Of a DNA stretch of 64,000 bases, positions 11,401 through 19,988 are shown piece by piece (position 1 is the first letter of the stretch; each line of letters opens with the position of its first letter). The stretch spans positions 208,942 through 272,941 of the forward strand of contig NZ_AUAX01000017.1 of NCBI RefSeq assembly GCF_000428945.1. The letters run 5' to 3'. The stretch comes from Hamadaea tsunoensis DSM 44101 (GTDB lineage: Bacteria > Actinomycetota > Actinomycetes > Mycobacteriales > Micromonosporaceae). The notes under the pieces are model-generated. The model had not been told where the DNA came from. It made no database searches and saw only the letters and a program-made list of their open reading frames with translations. A program made the translations under genes and the position numbers.

Positions 11401-14400
11401 CCCTGGACTGGACCGGCGATCTCGATCCCGGCCAGTCCACGGCGATCGTCTACACGGTCACGGTCAGCAGCCCCGGCGGCGGCGACCACGTCATGACCAA
11501 CCGCGTCAGCTCGCCGACGGCCGGCGCCGACTGCCCGGCGAACTCGGCCAACCCGAACTGCACGACGACGACCCGGATCACCGAGCTGCGGATCGCCAAG
11601 TCGCCGAGCGTCTCCTCGGCCGTCCCCGGCCAGACCGTCAGCTACACGGTCACGGTCTCGAACGCCGGTGCGGCGAGCACGGTCGCGCGGTTCGCCGACA
11701 ATCTGACCGGCGTCCTCGACGATGCCGCGTACGTGTCGGCGTCGGCGACCACCGGCTCCGTCACCTTCACCGCGCCGACGCTGAGCTGGGCGGGCACCCT
11801 CGCGACCGGGGCGAGCGCCACCGTCACCTACACCGTCAAGGTCGCCTCGCCCGACACCGGCGACGCGGGCCTGGTCAACACGGTCACGTCCAGCACGCCC
11901 GGCGCCATCTGCTCGGCCTGCGCGACCAGCACCCCGATCACCCGGGTATCGATCACCAAGACGCCCGATCAGACGACGCTGCTGCCCGGCGGACTCGTCG
12001 CGTACTCGATCGTGATGACCAACACCGGCCAGTCGCCGCTGCCCGCCGCGGACCTGACCGACGACCTGACCGGGGTGCTCGACGACGCCGCCGCGAGCGG
12101 CTTCACGGCCAGTACGGGCAGCGTGGCCTTCACCTCGCCGCAGCTGCGCTGGACCGGTGCCCTGGCACCGGGCGACGCCGTGACGATCACCTACACCGCG
12201 ACCGTGAACGATCCCGACACCGGCGACCGGCACCTCGCCAATCGGGTCACCTCGACGGTTCCCGGCAACAACTGTCCCTGCGCGACGGACACCCCGGTCG
12301 GCGGCATCGCCATCCTCAAGACCGCCGACCGTGCCACGGCCGTGACCGGCGACTCCGTGCAGTACCTCATCCGCCTCACCAACGTCGGCCAGTACGCCGT
12401 CACCGGCGCGACGATCACCGACGACATCGCCGGCCTCGTCGACGACGGGACCGTGGGCGGGCTGTTCGCCACCTCCGGCACGGTCGGCCGGGTCGGCGAC
12501 ACGGTCACCTGGACCGGTGACCTGGCGGTCGGCACTTTCGCCGTGGTCGCGTACCGAGTGGCGGTGGCCACGCCGGGCACCGGCGACCACCTGCTGGGCA
12601 ACCGCGTCGTCTCGAGCACGCCCGGCACCAACTGCGCGGCCGGATCCGCCGACCCCGCCTGCGTCAGCGACGTCCCGATCGGCGAGCTGAGCATCGCCAA
12701 GTCCGCCACGCCGCCGGTCGCCACGCCGGGCGAACCGGTCACCTACACCGTCAGCGTGCGCAACCTCGGCCAGGTCGCGTACGCGGGGGCATCCTTTGTG
12801 GACGATCTGACCGGCGCGCTCGACGACGGCACGTTCGCGGGCGCGTCGGCCACCACCGGTCAGGCGGTCTTCACCTCGCCCACCCTCACCTGGACCGGTG
12901 ACCTCGGCATCGGCCGGTCCGCGACGGTCACCTACACCCTGACCGTCGCCAATCCCGACTTCGGCGACGGCACCATGCGCAACGCCGTCACCTCGCCGAC
13001 CGCCGGCGCCGACTGCCCCGGCCGGGCCGCCTGCGCGACCAGCACACCCGTCGCGGGCGTACAGGTGAGCAAGGTCGCCGACCATGCCTCGGCCGTGCCC
13101 GGCGACACCGTCACCTACACCGTGACCGTCGCCAACACCGGCCAGGCACCGCTGCCCGCGGCCACGTTCACCGACGACCTGTCGGGGGTGATCGACGACG
13201 GCACGTTCACCGGCGCGACGGCGAGCACCGGATCGGCCGCCTTCGCGGCGCCGGCCCTCACCTGGACCGGTGACCTGCCGGTCGGCGGCAGCGTCACGGT
13301 CGCGTACACCGTCCTCGTCGGCGCGCCCGACCTGGGCGACCACCTGCTGGTCAACCGGGTCGCCGCGCAGCTGCCGGGCAGCAACTGCACCAGCGGCCGC
13401 GCCCAGGCGCTGTCGTGCTCGGTCACGATCCCGGTCGCCGGGCTCAGCCTCACCAAGACCGCCGCGCCCGCGAGCGCGGTCGCGGGCACCGACGAGACCT
13501 ACACCATCACGCTCACCAACGTCGGCCGCACGACCCAGACCGGCGTGCTGTTCACCGACGACCTCACCGGCGTCCTCGACGACGCCGACTTCGGCGGCGC
13601 CGGCGCCACCGGCGGGTCCGCCTCCTTCACCGCGCCCGAGCTCACCTTCGGCGGCACCCTCGCTCCCGGGGCCACCGCCACCGTCGTCTACACCGCCCGC
13701 GTACACGCGCCCGACAGCGGCGATCACCACCTGCTCAACCGGCTCACCTCGACCGCGCCCGGAGCCACCTGTACGCCGGGCGTACCGTGCGAGACCGACA
13801 CCCCCGTCGCCGAGCTGGCGATGACGAAGTCGCTGGACCAGACGGCGGTGGCGCCCGGCGACCCGATCTCCTACACCGTCACGGTCACCAACACCGGCGC
13901 GACCCTCCTGAGTGGAGCGACGTTCGCCGACGACCTCGGCGGCGTCCTCGACGACGCGGTGTTCGGCACCGCGAGCGCGTCGACCGGGACCGCCACCCTC
14001 ACCGGGACCGTGCTGACCTGGACCGGCGATCTGGCCGCGGGCGCACGGGCGGTGGTCGCCTACACGCTGACCGTGCGGCGACCCGACCCGGGCGACCACC
14101 GGCTGATCAACGCGCTCACGTCGGCCACGCCCGGCGGGCCGTGCACCGCCGCGACGCCCTGCACGACCGACAATCCGGTCGACGGACTGAGCATCGCGGA
14201 GGTACCCGACCGGCCTTCGGCCGCCCCGGGCGACACCGTCACCTGGATGATCACCGTACGCAACACCGGCCAGACCGCGTACGCGACCGCGACCGTCCTC
14301 GACGACCTGACCGGCGTACTCGACGACGCGTCCTTCGTCGACTCGCACGCCGACAGCGGCACGGTCACGTTCACGGCCCCGACGCTGACCTGGACCGGCC

Positions 14401-16745
14401 CGCTGGACATCGGCGCGACGGCGACGATCACCTACCGGGCGGTGGTCAGCGCCACGACCGCACTGGCCGCAGTTCCTGGCACGGTACGCGGCGCGGCCCT
14501 CCGCCACGGCGTCGCAGCCGCCCGCCCGGCCCTCGCCCGGATCGGCACGGGCGACCACCTGATGGACACCTCCGTCACCTCGCCGACCGCCGGGGCGAAC
14601 TGCGTCACGGGCTCGCCCTGCACGACGGCCACGCCGATCAGCGAGCTGGCGATCGCCAAGTCGGCCGCGCCGGCCGCCGCCCCGATCGGCTCCACCGTGG
14701 ACTACCGGCTCACCGTGACCAACCTCGGGCAGACCGCGTACGCCGGGATCAGCGTGGTCGACTCGCTGACCGGCGTGCTCGACGACGCCACGTTCCTCGA
14801 CGCGCAGGCCGCCACCGGGACTGTGGTGTTCACCGCGCCGACCCTTACCTGGACCGGTGACGTCCCGGTCGGCGGGAGCGTGACCATCGGCTACCGCGTA
14901 CGCGTCGACGCCCCGGACACCGGCGACCACCTTCTGGTCAACGGCGTGACCTCGCCCGCCGCGGGCAGCACCTGCGTGGCCGGCGCGCCGTGCACCACCA
15001 CGACTCCGGTGTCCGACCTGCTCATCGTGAAACGGGCCGCGGCGGCCGTGGTCGCCGCCGGCGGCACCGCGAGCTACACCGTGTCGGTGACCAACCAGGG
15101 GCAGACCGTGCTGACCGGGGCGACGTTCACCGACCACCTGGCCGGCGTGCTCGACGACGCGACCTTCGGCGGCGCCTCGGCCACGGCCGGCGCGGTCGCG
15201 TTCACCGCGCCGGACCTGACCTGGACGGGCGACCTCGGCATCGGCGCGAGCGCGGTCGTCACCTACACCCTGACCGTGCACAACCCGGTCGACGGCGACG
15301 GCACGATGCTCAACTCCGTCGACTCGCCGACGCCCGGCAGCTCCTGCACCACGGTCGCGCCGTGCACGACGAGCACGGCGGTGACCGGCCTGGCGCTCAC
15401 CAAGTCCGTCGACCGCGGCACCGCGAACCCGGGCGAGACGGTCACCTACCGGCTGACGGTCACCGACAGCGGCCGGACCGCGGTCACCGGCGCGACCGTC
15501 ACCGACGACCTGGCCGATGTCCTCGACGACGCGGACTTCGGCACCGTGACCGCCGACCGGGGGCTCGCGGTGTTCGCCCGCGGCACCGTCACCTGGACCG
15601 GCGACCTGGCCGCCGGCCAGACCGCGACCGTCGTCTACACGGCCGTCGTGCACAGCCCCGACCGGGGCAACCATCGGCTGATCAACCGCTACGCCTCCGG
15701 TACGCCGGGGGCCAACTGCGCCGGCGACGCGCCCTGCGACACCACCACCCCGGTACGCGAGCTCAGCATCGCCAAATCCGTCACGTCCCCGGACCGGCTG
15801 CGCGGCGTACCGCTGGGCGGGTCGCCGGGGGAGACGCTGCGGTACAAGGTCGTCATCCAGAACGTCGGACCGGTCGACGAGCCGGCGGCCACCGTCACCG
15901 ACGACCTGTCCGGGCTGCTCGACGACGCGGTCTTCCAGGACGTCACCGCGACCGCCGGCACGGCCGCGTACGCCGCCCCGATCGTGACCTGGGCCGGCGC
16001 GCTCGCCCCCGGCGCGTCCGCGACCGTGGTCTACGACATCCGGGTCGACGATCCCGACACCGGCGACAACGTCCTCACCAACCGGGTCAGCGGCAGCGCG
16101 CCGCTGTCGAACTGCCCGGGTGAGGCGCTCGCCTGCCGGACGGTGACACCGGTCGGCCAGTGGGACGTCGTCAAGTCCGCGTCGGCGCCGATCGTCCACG
16201 AGGGAGCGACGGTCACCTACACGATCGTCGTGACCAACACCGGCCTGGCCGACGTCAGCGGGGCCGCGCTCACCGACGACCTGACCGGGGTGCTCGACGA
16301 CGGCGTCCTCGGCACGCCGTCGACGACCTCCGGCACGCTCATCTACACCGCCCCGCAGCTGCGCTGGATCGGCGCGCTGCCGGTCGGCGGGTCGGCGACG
16401 ATCACGTATCCGGTCACCGCCCGCCGCCCCGACCCCGGCGACAAGGTCATGGGCAACGCCGTGGCACTCGGCGCGCCCGGGGGCAGCTGCACGAGCTGCA
16501 CCGCCGTGGTCGCCGTCGAACCGCCGCTGCAGAACCCGTCGCCGTCGGCGTCACCCTCGCCGTCGCGCCCCGCCGCGGGCAGTCCCGGTGCCGTCCCACC
16601 CGCCGCGCAGCCCGGCGTACCGGTCACCGGCGCCCCGGTGGCGAGCATGCTGCGGTACGCCGTCATCGCCCTGCTGCTCGGCTCGTTGGCACTGTGGCTG
16701 GGGCGCCGCCGATCGGCTCGGAACACGCAGCCCGGAACGGAGTGA
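5451..16745 (+). CDS. Giant DUF11-repeat surface protein with sortase-like tail
   Basis: 3764 residues in one uninterrupted frame. An N-terminal signal peptide (RR then hydrophobic, ending near VPATAQP) precedes a first DUF11-like domain, a Cys-containing module with a MDDGAYVNW segment near residues 160-350, two or three prealbumin/SpaA-like modules (390-620) and a lectin-like beta domain (about 620-780). From about residue 905 to 3680 there are 22 tandem DUF11-type domains of about 126 residues, each with the signature DDLTGVLDDA, then LTWTGDL, PDTGDH and a Cys pair. The C-terminus has a Ser/Pro-rich linker, VPVTG, a hydrophobic helix and GRRRS, which resembles an LPxTG wall-sorting signal with Val for Leu. 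Family knowledge suggests an adhesin or stalk, but function is not shown. GTG 5451 lacks a convincing ribosome site, and GTG 5469 is possible. Confidence 0.88.
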   Translation: MSTRGRVVGRMWTVGGGRWARRVCAGVIAVVLPVAVAPVVPATAQPLAGIWDGRRAELFVVNAAAPTLMPGGPSGTVSATLVNRGPDRAHDVSLVYTVPATLTFAGASIAGGACSYTAPKVTCSVAQLSDNETAPVAISLRAAAGTAPGTKAGSFSSPRSDEFNPAGGNLLSLVRQDDWVGTNEGSSLPGRWEPDDPYNDRPPCDITADTLGRLYLCPPRVFDDVISGPTAATCNGNVQKCLKTWEYVGTYYAQQSGSIRLCAESMDDGAYVNWSDGFDPATGDGMGPGVAWSARTQQNQVVSPWNSGTWSVTAGRAYRFSIRVANRDNDFTRGRGLGGLGTFGLSTVYGGPETCSFGNFWPPVAADVTVAAPAATIALTKAFGTDRVTWSDQFTVQIKDAGGSVVNATGSSTSEGFGSTVNFGTGTTGTTKVVPGSAYTLTEVPAAGANPANYGQTIACTNATPGSGTVLPGGPVNLASPPVIRPGPDDAISCVLANTGVPPSITLRVNAVGPNATFPFTVTGGPLPANPNVTTAGQFGETTLVNTRAGQSVTVTQNPPAGWQQITSLCSNTRTGEVLRQPFTLNVADRIVCSYTDVTTALVNAPCVLNPVQNPRFASGNANWSTSGQWYVSDGRMSIFSDSAGLATDRVTQTIGAVAPGSALRVSLAVADGVGGQGGNQGTMEIAYGGVVYARVLTTVANQGFGRDATITGLNGATIPPESATVTMGTVEEITVNLPDGVPLTGDLQFRYGITGTGDTLGVADDVGVTGIAVATAGICLRKQSAGGVGTFAFTSTNLFTNTPTPGTFSVTTSAGNNPATVNPAFGRTGTQLVATSPGSDVTITETGAGGFNPTAVTCTDLTTGAAVPQVTLAGATITVPGSVLGRRQILGCTLSQERRSFTVRKSASPASSVPGGTVTYTLTVTNNGSTAYAGASFTDSLSGVLDDAAFIGATASTGTATFTSPNLTWTGDLGPGGSATVTYTVQVNAPDTGDHHLSNVVTTTSAGGNCAASPRPAECATDTPVADSRILKTVSAGSAVPGQSVTYTVAVVNSGQTPLTGANFTDDLTAVLDDAIFAGASSTLGQAVFTSPKLTWTGDLAVGAQAQIVYTVTVRDPDTGDHRLDNLVTSTTPGNVCNNGPINPNCRTSTPIAGLRIVKSADAASVVPGGPVRYTVTVTNVGQTLQSGTLFADDLTGVIDDATLGSITVSTGSADFASPRLLFHAVLSPGQAATVGYTATVRQPDTGDFSLVNAVTSGVPGAGCPAAADGSVCSVTVPVVSLHVVKSADKTATQVGGAVVYTMTLTNAGRAPVTGASVTDDLSGVLDDAAIGTPTASTGVVSFAAPTLTWTGDVPVGGTVTVTYTATVARPDNGDHRLRNTVASTTPAADCPRAGQQSATGCATDTPVADLQIRKTADVASTEPGGIVTYTVTVVNAGQTSYPSLTGVDDVTGVLDDADFVGAVASGGTIAFTSPLLTWSSALPIGGEGSAVYRFRVKEPDTGDHHLINSLSSTAPGSVCPGGPACATDTPVSDLQVSKSIDVTQAVPGQVVTYTVRVTNTGVTPLHDLTGIDDVSGVLDDATFLDASASGGSVSFAPPLLTWTGSGVPLPVGASADVVYRFRVDDPDTGDHRLLNSLSSTNLGSSCPGGPACTTDTPIADLKIEKKADESIVDPGEALHYTVSVTNTGQVPLIGATFADDLSDVVDDATVGGLTSTVGTPTLNGATLVWTGDLAPGGSADVAYTATVLDPDPGNLVLRNALTSTTPGAGCPAVFAGTPGCATSTPVPGFEIEKTASAATANPGDTVTYTVKLTNFGQTDLTGARFTDDLTGVLDDASFGVLTQPGIGTATFTSPEVSWTGTLPAGAVTTVVYTVVVDAVAGDHVMHNTITTDTAGSDCEAGSADPDCSTITLVNGLSIMKTSDRATALPGDVVTHTVTVTNTGPTRLTAARFTDDLTGVLDDAAFTGFTPPTLGTVTFTSPALDWTGDLDPGQSTAIVYTVTVSSPGGGDHVMTNRVSSPTAGADCPANSANPNCTTTTRITELRIAKSPSVSSAVPGQTVSYTVTVSNAGAASTVARFADNLTGVLDDAAYVSASATTGSVTFTAPTLSWAGTLATGASATVTYTVKVASPDTGDAGLVNTVTSSTPGAICSACATSTPITRVSITKTPDQTTLLPGGLVAYSIVMTNTGQSPLPAADLTDDLTGVLDDAAASGFTASTGSVAFTSPQLRWTGALAPGDAVTITYTATVNDPDTGDRHLANRVTSTVPGNNCPCATDTPVGGIAILKTADRATAVTGDSVQYLIRLTNVGQYAVTGATITDDIAGLVDDGTVGGLFATSGTVGRVGDTVTWTGDLAVGTFAVVAYRVAVATPGTGDHLLGNRVVSSTPGTNCAAGSADPACVSDVPIGELSIAKSATPPVATPGEPVTYTVSVRNLGQVAYAGASFVDDLTGALDDGTFAGASATTGQAVFTSPTLTWTGDLGIGRSATVTYTLTVANPDFGDGTMRNAVTSPTAGADCPGRAACATSTPVAGVQVSKVADHASAVPGDTVTYTVTVANTGQAPLPAATFTDDLSGVIDDGTFTGATASTGSAAFAAPALTWTGDLPVGGSVTVAYTVLVGAPDLGDHLLVNRVAAQLPGSNCTSGRAQALSCSVTIPVAGLSLTKTAAPASAVAGTDETYTITLTNVGRTTQTGVLFTDDLTGVLDDADFGGAGATGGSASFTAPELTFGGTLAPGATATVVYTARVHAPDSGDHHLLNRLTSTAPGATCTPGVPCETDTPVAELAMTKSLDQTAVAPGDPISYTVTVTNTGATLLSGATFADDLGGVLDDAVFGTASASTGTATLTGTVLTWTGDLAAGARAVVAYTLTVRRPDPGDHRLINALTSATPGGPCTAATPCTTDNPVDGLSIAEVPDRPSAAPGDTVTWMITVRNTGQTAYATATVLDDLTGVLDDASFVDSHADSGTVTFTAPTLTWTGPLDIGATATITYRAVVSATTALAAVPGTVRGAALRHGVAAARPALARIGTGDHLMDTSVTSPTAGANCVTGSPCTTATPISELAIAKSAAPAAAPIGSTVDYRLTVTNLGQTAYAGISVVDSLTGVLDDATFLDAQAATGTVVFTAPTLTWTGDVPVGGSVTIGYRVRVDAPDTGDHLLVNGVTSPAAGSTCVAGAPCTTTTPVSDLLIVKRAAAAVVAAGGTASYTVSVTNQGQTVLTGATFTDHLAGVLDDATFGGASATAGAVAFTAPDLTWTGDLGIGASAVVTYTLTVHNPVDGDGTMLNSVDSPTPGSSCTTVAPCTTSTAVTGLALTKSVDRGTANPGETVTYRLTVTDSGRTAVTGATVTDDLADVLDDADFGTVTADRGLAVFARGTVTWTGDLAAGQTATVVYTAVVHSPDRGNHRLINRYASGTPGANCAGDAPCDTTTPVRELSIAKSVTSPDRLRGVPLGGSPGETLRYKVVIQNVGPVDEPAATVTDDLSGLLDDAVFQDVTATAGTAAYAAPIVTWAGALAPGASATVVYDIRVDDPDTGDNVLTNRVSGSAPLSNCPGEALACRTVTPVGQWDVVKSASAPIVHEGATVTYTIVVTNTGLADVSGAALTDDLTGVLDDGVLGTPSTTSGTLIYTAPQLRWIGALPVGGSATITYPVTARRPDPGDKVMGNAVALGAPGGSCTSCTAVVAVEPPLQNPSPSASPSPSRPAAGSPGAVPPAAQPGVPVTGAPVASMLRYAVIALLLGSLALWLGRRRSARNTQPGTE
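8164..16503 (+). repeat. 22 tandem ~380-bp coding repeats (DUF11 domains)
   Basis: The repeat units encode the signature (D/S)L(T/S)GVLDDA 22 times with a mean period of about 380 bp, together with recurrent TWTGDL and TYTVTV blocks. Copies are diverged rather than identical, so the array is old or under diversifying pressure. Unit 17 has a roughly 30-residue insertion (near 14459-14548) and unit 21 a short one near its start. Confidence 0.85.
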
Positions 16746-16750
16746 ATCTC

Positions 16751-17332
16751 ATGTGGACGGTTCTGATGTCGGCCCTGGTGCCGGCCGCGGTGCTGACGGC
16801 ACCGGTGCACCCGTCGACCCCGCCGAAGACGTCGGCCGCCCTCGTCGTGGCGGTCAGCGACGGGGTGGGGGAGGCCAAGGTCGGCGACCGGCTGGCGTAC
16901 ACGGTCTCGGTGCGCAACGACGGGACGGCGCCCGGCAACCGGCTCGCGGTCACCTTCACCCCGCCGGCCGGCATGACCCTGACCGCGGCGGGCGCCCAAG
17001 GGAGCGTCGCGGCGGGCGGGGCGCGCTGGACGGTGACGGTGCCCGCCGCCAGGACCGTCACCCTGACCGCCTCGGCCCGGGTCGACACGCTGCCCGACGG
17101 CGCCAAGGGGCTCGCCGCGATCGCCTGCCTGACCGAGGCCGGCCAGCGGCTGTGCGCCACCGACATCGACCAGATCCCGGGCCGCGACGACATCCACGCG
17201 ACCGCCGAGGCCGCCCCCGCCGCGAAGACCGCGACCGGCTGGGTACGCCTCGCGACCCTCGCCGGGATCGCCGCCGTGGCCCTGGTCGTGGCCGGTGCCA
17301 CGGTGCTGCGGAGACGCCGCCGGACCCGGTGA
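16751..17332 (+). CDS. Small membrane-anchored DUF11-like protein
   Basis: 193 residues from ATG 16751, preceded by GGAG that overlaps the end of the giant gene. The two genes are only 5 nt apart and probably translationally coupled. Residues 1-17 look like a signal peptide, residues 30-125 form one DUF11-type beta domain (LAYTVSVRNDGTAPGNRLAVTF), and a C-terminal hydrophobic helix is followed by RRRRRTR, giving an exported protein held in the membrane. No sorting motif is seen before the helix. Its coupling to the giant protein suggests a partner at the cell surface. Longer readings starting upstream are shadows of the giant gene. Confidence 0.75.
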   Translation: MWTVLMSALVPAAVLTAPVHPSTPPKTSAALVVAVSDGVGEAKVGDRLAYTVSVRNDGTAPGNRLAVTFTPPAGMTLTAAGAQGSVAAGGARWTVTVPAARTVTLTASARVDTLPDGAKGLAAIACLTEAGQRLCATDIDQIPGRDDIHATAEAAPAAKTATGWVRLATLAGIAAVALVVAGATVLRRRRRTR

Positions 17333-17348
17333 CGGTCGTGCGCGGCGG

Positions 17349-17996
17349 TCAGGTCAGGCCGGCGTCCCGGGCCAGCAGCGCCACCTGCACCCGGTTGGCG
17401 CAGCCGAGCTTGGCGAGGATCCGGCTGACGTAGGTCTTGATGGTGGGCTCGCTCATGTGCAGGCTCCGCCCGATGTCCGCATTGGACAGACCCTGCGCGA
17501 CCAGCCGCAGCACGTCGGTCTCGCGGGCGCTGAGCGCGGCCAGCTGATCCGCGGCCCGCGTACGCCGATGGCCGGCGACCGGATCTACCAGTCCCAGCAC
17601 CATCTTCGTCACTGCCGGGGACAGATACGCGTCACCGTCGTGGGCGGCGCGTACCGCCCGGATCAACTCGTCGGGGGTGCAGTTCTTCAGCACGAACCCG
17701 AGCGCCCCGTCCGCCAGCGCCCGCACGACGTTCGGTTCGGCGCCGAACGAGGTCAGCATCAGCACCTTCACATCCGACCCGGTACGCCGCAGCGCCGCGA
17801 GCGTACCGAGGCCGTCCTGTCCCGGCATCCTGATGTCGAGCACGGCGACGTCGACGCGAAGGGACCGGACCTGCTCGACCACGCCGACGCCGCTGCCCGC
17901 CTCGGCCACGACCTCGATGTCGCCGGCCGACTCGAGCACGGTGCGGATGCCCGCGCGGATCAGCGGCTCGTCGTCGGCGACCAGCACCCGGATCAT
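17349..17996 (-). CDS. Response regulator, NarL/LuxR family
   Basis: 215 residues. The receiver domain (1-120) has the acidic pair DD at 8-9, phospho-acceptor Asp54 in VAVLDIRMPG and Lys104. The C-terminal LuxR-type helix-turn-helix (about 150-212) has LSARETDVLRLVAQGLSNADIG. The start ATG overlaps the TGA of the upstream sensor kinase in an ATGA, so the two are translationally coupled. It probably controls the divergent ABC exporter at 19.3-20.7 kb, as is common for such pairs. It ends 16 bp from the convergent DUF11 gene. Confidence 0.95.
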   Translation of the reverse strand: MIRVLVADDEPLIRAGIRTVLESAGDIEVVAEAGSGVGVVEQVRSLRVDVAVLDIRMPGQDGLGTLAALRRTGSDVKVLMLTSFGAEPNVVRALADGALGFVLKNCTPDELIRAVRAAHDGDAYLSPAVTKMVLGLVDPVAGHRRTRAADQLAALSARETDVLRLVAQGLSNADIGRSLHMSEPTIKTYVSRILAKLGCANRVQVALLARDAGLT

Positions 17997-19174
17997 CCCG
18001 ACACCCCGGCCACCGTGCCGATCGAGAGCAGTCCGAACATCAGCAGGGCGACCGTCAGCCCGACCGCCAGGAGGCGTCCGCGCCGGGCCGGCCGGCCGGT
18101 GCCCGGTCCGACCGGCAGGGGAAGCATGGCGACCAGCCGGAACTCGCCGTCGAGCAGCCGGTGGTCGAGGAACCCGCCGGCCATGGTGACGCGTTCGGAC
18201 AGCCCCAGCAGGCCATGCCCGGCCGTCACCGGACCCGGTCCGGCCGGCGGAGTCCCGTTGGCCACGGTCACCAGCAGGGCATCGAGCTCCCAGGCCAGCT
18301 CCACGCGTACCGGCCGGCCGGGGGCGTGCTTGGCGGCGTTGGTCAGCCCCTCCTCGACCACCCGGTACGCGGCCTCCTCGCACCCCGCCGCCATCGACCG
18401 CGCGGGACCGCGCTCGCGCAGCTCGATCGGCAGGCCGCAGGCGCGTACCAGGGAAGGGATCGCGGTGATGCCCCGCGCGGGGGAGCCCGGCGACCCGGTG
18501 TCGGCGCGCAGGGTTCCGATGAGGTCGTAGAGCTCGTCCATCGCGGCCCGCGCGGACCCGGCCAACTGCTCGACGGCCGCGCGCTGCCTCGGCGGGAGAC
18601 CGGCCACCTCCAGCGCCGCCGCCTGCACGGAGACCAGGCTGAGCCGGTGGCCCAGCGAGTCGTGCACGTCGCGCGCGATCCGCAGCCGTTCCCGCAGCCG
18701 CTCCTGCTCGGCGAGGACCGCCTGACCCTGCTCCAGCCGGCGGTTGTGCTCGGCCAGCGACACCACCAGCCGCCGGTGCTCCGCGACGTACCGGCCGGCG
18801 ACCACGGGCAGCACCACGAACCCGAGGAACGTGAACACCAGCAACGGGATCGACCGCGGTTCCCCGGACCGGGCCACCACCTGGCCGGCGGCCGCGCCGA
18901 CACCGGCCCCGGCCACGGCCACCATCTGCGTACGCGAGAGCTTCGACCGGCCGGCGTACCAGCCGGCCCACGGCAGCAGCAGGTAACCGGGTCCGGCGAC
19001 CGACGTCAGGGCCAGCGCGCAGACGAACGCCACACTCGCCCAGCGGATCCGCACCAGGATGACGACCAGGACCGCGAGCCCGTACAGCGCGAGCACGGGC
19101 CACGCCGGCCGGGCACCGGAACGCAGCGCGATCTCGCCGAGGAGCACACCGGCCGGCAGGAGGTATCGGGCCAT
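17993..19174 (-). CDS. Sensor histidine kinase, HisKA_3 (DesK/NarX-like) family
   Basis: 393 residues from ATG 19174, with GTG 19183 as the alternative. Residues 1-130 form about four or five membrane helices without a large extracellular domain, suggesting membrane-state or ligand sensing within the bilayer. The dimerisation domain carries the phospho-acceptor His171 in RIARDVHDSLGH. The ATPase domain has the N-box EEGLTNAAKHA and the G-box GHGLLGLSERV. An unusual extra hydrophobic helix lies at the extreme C-terminus. It is co-transcribed with the response regulator through a 4-nt overlap. The promoter must lie in the ~110-bp gap shared with the divergent ABC exporter. Confidence 0.93.
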   Translation of the reverse strand: MARYLLPAGVLLGEIALRSGARPAWPVLALYGLAVLVVILVRIRWASVAFVCALALTSVAGPGYLLLPWAGWYAGRSKLSRTQMVAVAGAGVGAAAGQVVARSGEPRSIPLLVFTFLGFVVLPVVAGRYVAEHRRLVVSLAEHNRRLEQGQAVLAEQERLRERLRIARDVHDSLGHRLSLVSVQAAALEVAGLPPRQRAAVEQLAGSARAAMDELYDLIGTLRADTGSPGSPARGITAIPSLVRACGLPIELRERGPARSMAAGCEEAAYRVVEEGLTNAAKHAPGRPVRVELAWELDALLVTVANGTPPAGPGPVTAGHGLLGLSERVTMAGGFLDHRLLDGEFRLVAMLPLPVGPGTGRPARRGRLLAVGLTVALLMFGLLSIGTVAGVSG

Positions 19175-19286
19175 TCCCAGCACGCTACCGCCGGCGGTGC
19201 CGCGGGCGCCCGACGACTTTGGTATCCGCGTCCGGCGACTTTCGGCGGCAGCGCGGCCGACCGGCCGGCTCCTAGCGTGAACCACC

Positions 19287-19988
19287 GTGATCGACATCCG
19301 CCACCTCACGAAACGCTACGGCCGCACGACCGCCGTCGACGACCTGACCTTCACCGTCCGCCCCGGCCACGTCACCGCCTTCCTCGGGCCCAACGGCGCC
19401 GGCAAGTCCACCACGATGCGGCTCATGCTCGGGCTCGACCGGCCGACCGCCGGCGAGGTACGCATCGACGGCAAGGCGTACCAGGACGACCGCCGGCCGC
19501 TGCACCAGGTCGGCGCGATGCTCGAAGGGCGCTCGACGCATCCGGGCCGCAGCGCGTACCACCATCTGCTGTGGATGGCCCAGAGCAACCGCATCCCGCG
19601 CGTACGCGTACAGCAGGTCCTGGAGATGGTGGGCCTCGCGGACGCGGCCCGGCGGCGGACGGGCGGCTACTCGCTGGGCATGACCCAGCGGCTGGGGATC
19701 GCGGCGGCGCTGCTCGGCGACCCGCCGGTGCTGCTGCTCGACGAACCGGTCAACGGCCTGGACCCCGAAGGCATCGTGTGGATCCGCCACCTGCTGAAAG
19801 ACCTCGCCGCGCAGGGCCGTACGGTCTTCGTCTCCAGCCACTTCATGGCCGAGACGGCGCTGACCGCGCAGCACCTGGTCGTCATCGGCCGCGGCCGCCT
19901 GCTCGCCGACACCACCGTCGACGACCTCGTCGGCGACTCGGGCTCGCTGGAGGACGCGTTCATCCGCCTGATCGGAGCGACCCGGTGA
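19287..19988 (+). CDS. ABC exporter, ATP-binding subunit
   Basis: 233 residues from GTG 19287. Walker A is GPNGAGKS (about 35-42), the signature is YSLGMTQR and Walker B is VLLLDEPVNGLD, followed by the H-loop VSSHFM. It is shorter than the ~300-residue drug-type ATPases because it lacks the C-terminal regulatory extension. The stop overlaps the start of the permease gene (GTGA). Together they make an ABC-2 exporter, typically for peptide antibiotics, lipids or toxic compounds. They diverge from a two-component system that probably regulates them. Confidence 0.94.
   Translation: MIDIRHLTKRYGRTTAVDDLTFTVRPGHVTAFLGPNGAGKSTTMRLMLGLDRPTAGEVRIDGKAYQDDRRPLHQVGAMLEGRSTHPGRSAYHHLLWMAQSNRIPRVRVQQVLEMVGLADAARRRTGGYSLGMTQRLGIAAALLGDPPVLLLDEPVNGLDPEGIVWIRHLLKDLAAQGRTVFVSSHFMAETALTAQHLVVIGRGRLLADTTVDDLVGDSGSLEDAFIRLIGATR

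Noticed and set aside
9873..16199. 2108-codon open frame on the minus strand inside the giant DUF11 gene (and a 713-codon one at 7440-9581)
   Set aside because: They are Arg/Gly/Asp-rich translations typical of GC-rich antisense shadows and repeat with the DUF11 period. The sense frame has a signal peptide, a recognisable domain array and an anchor.
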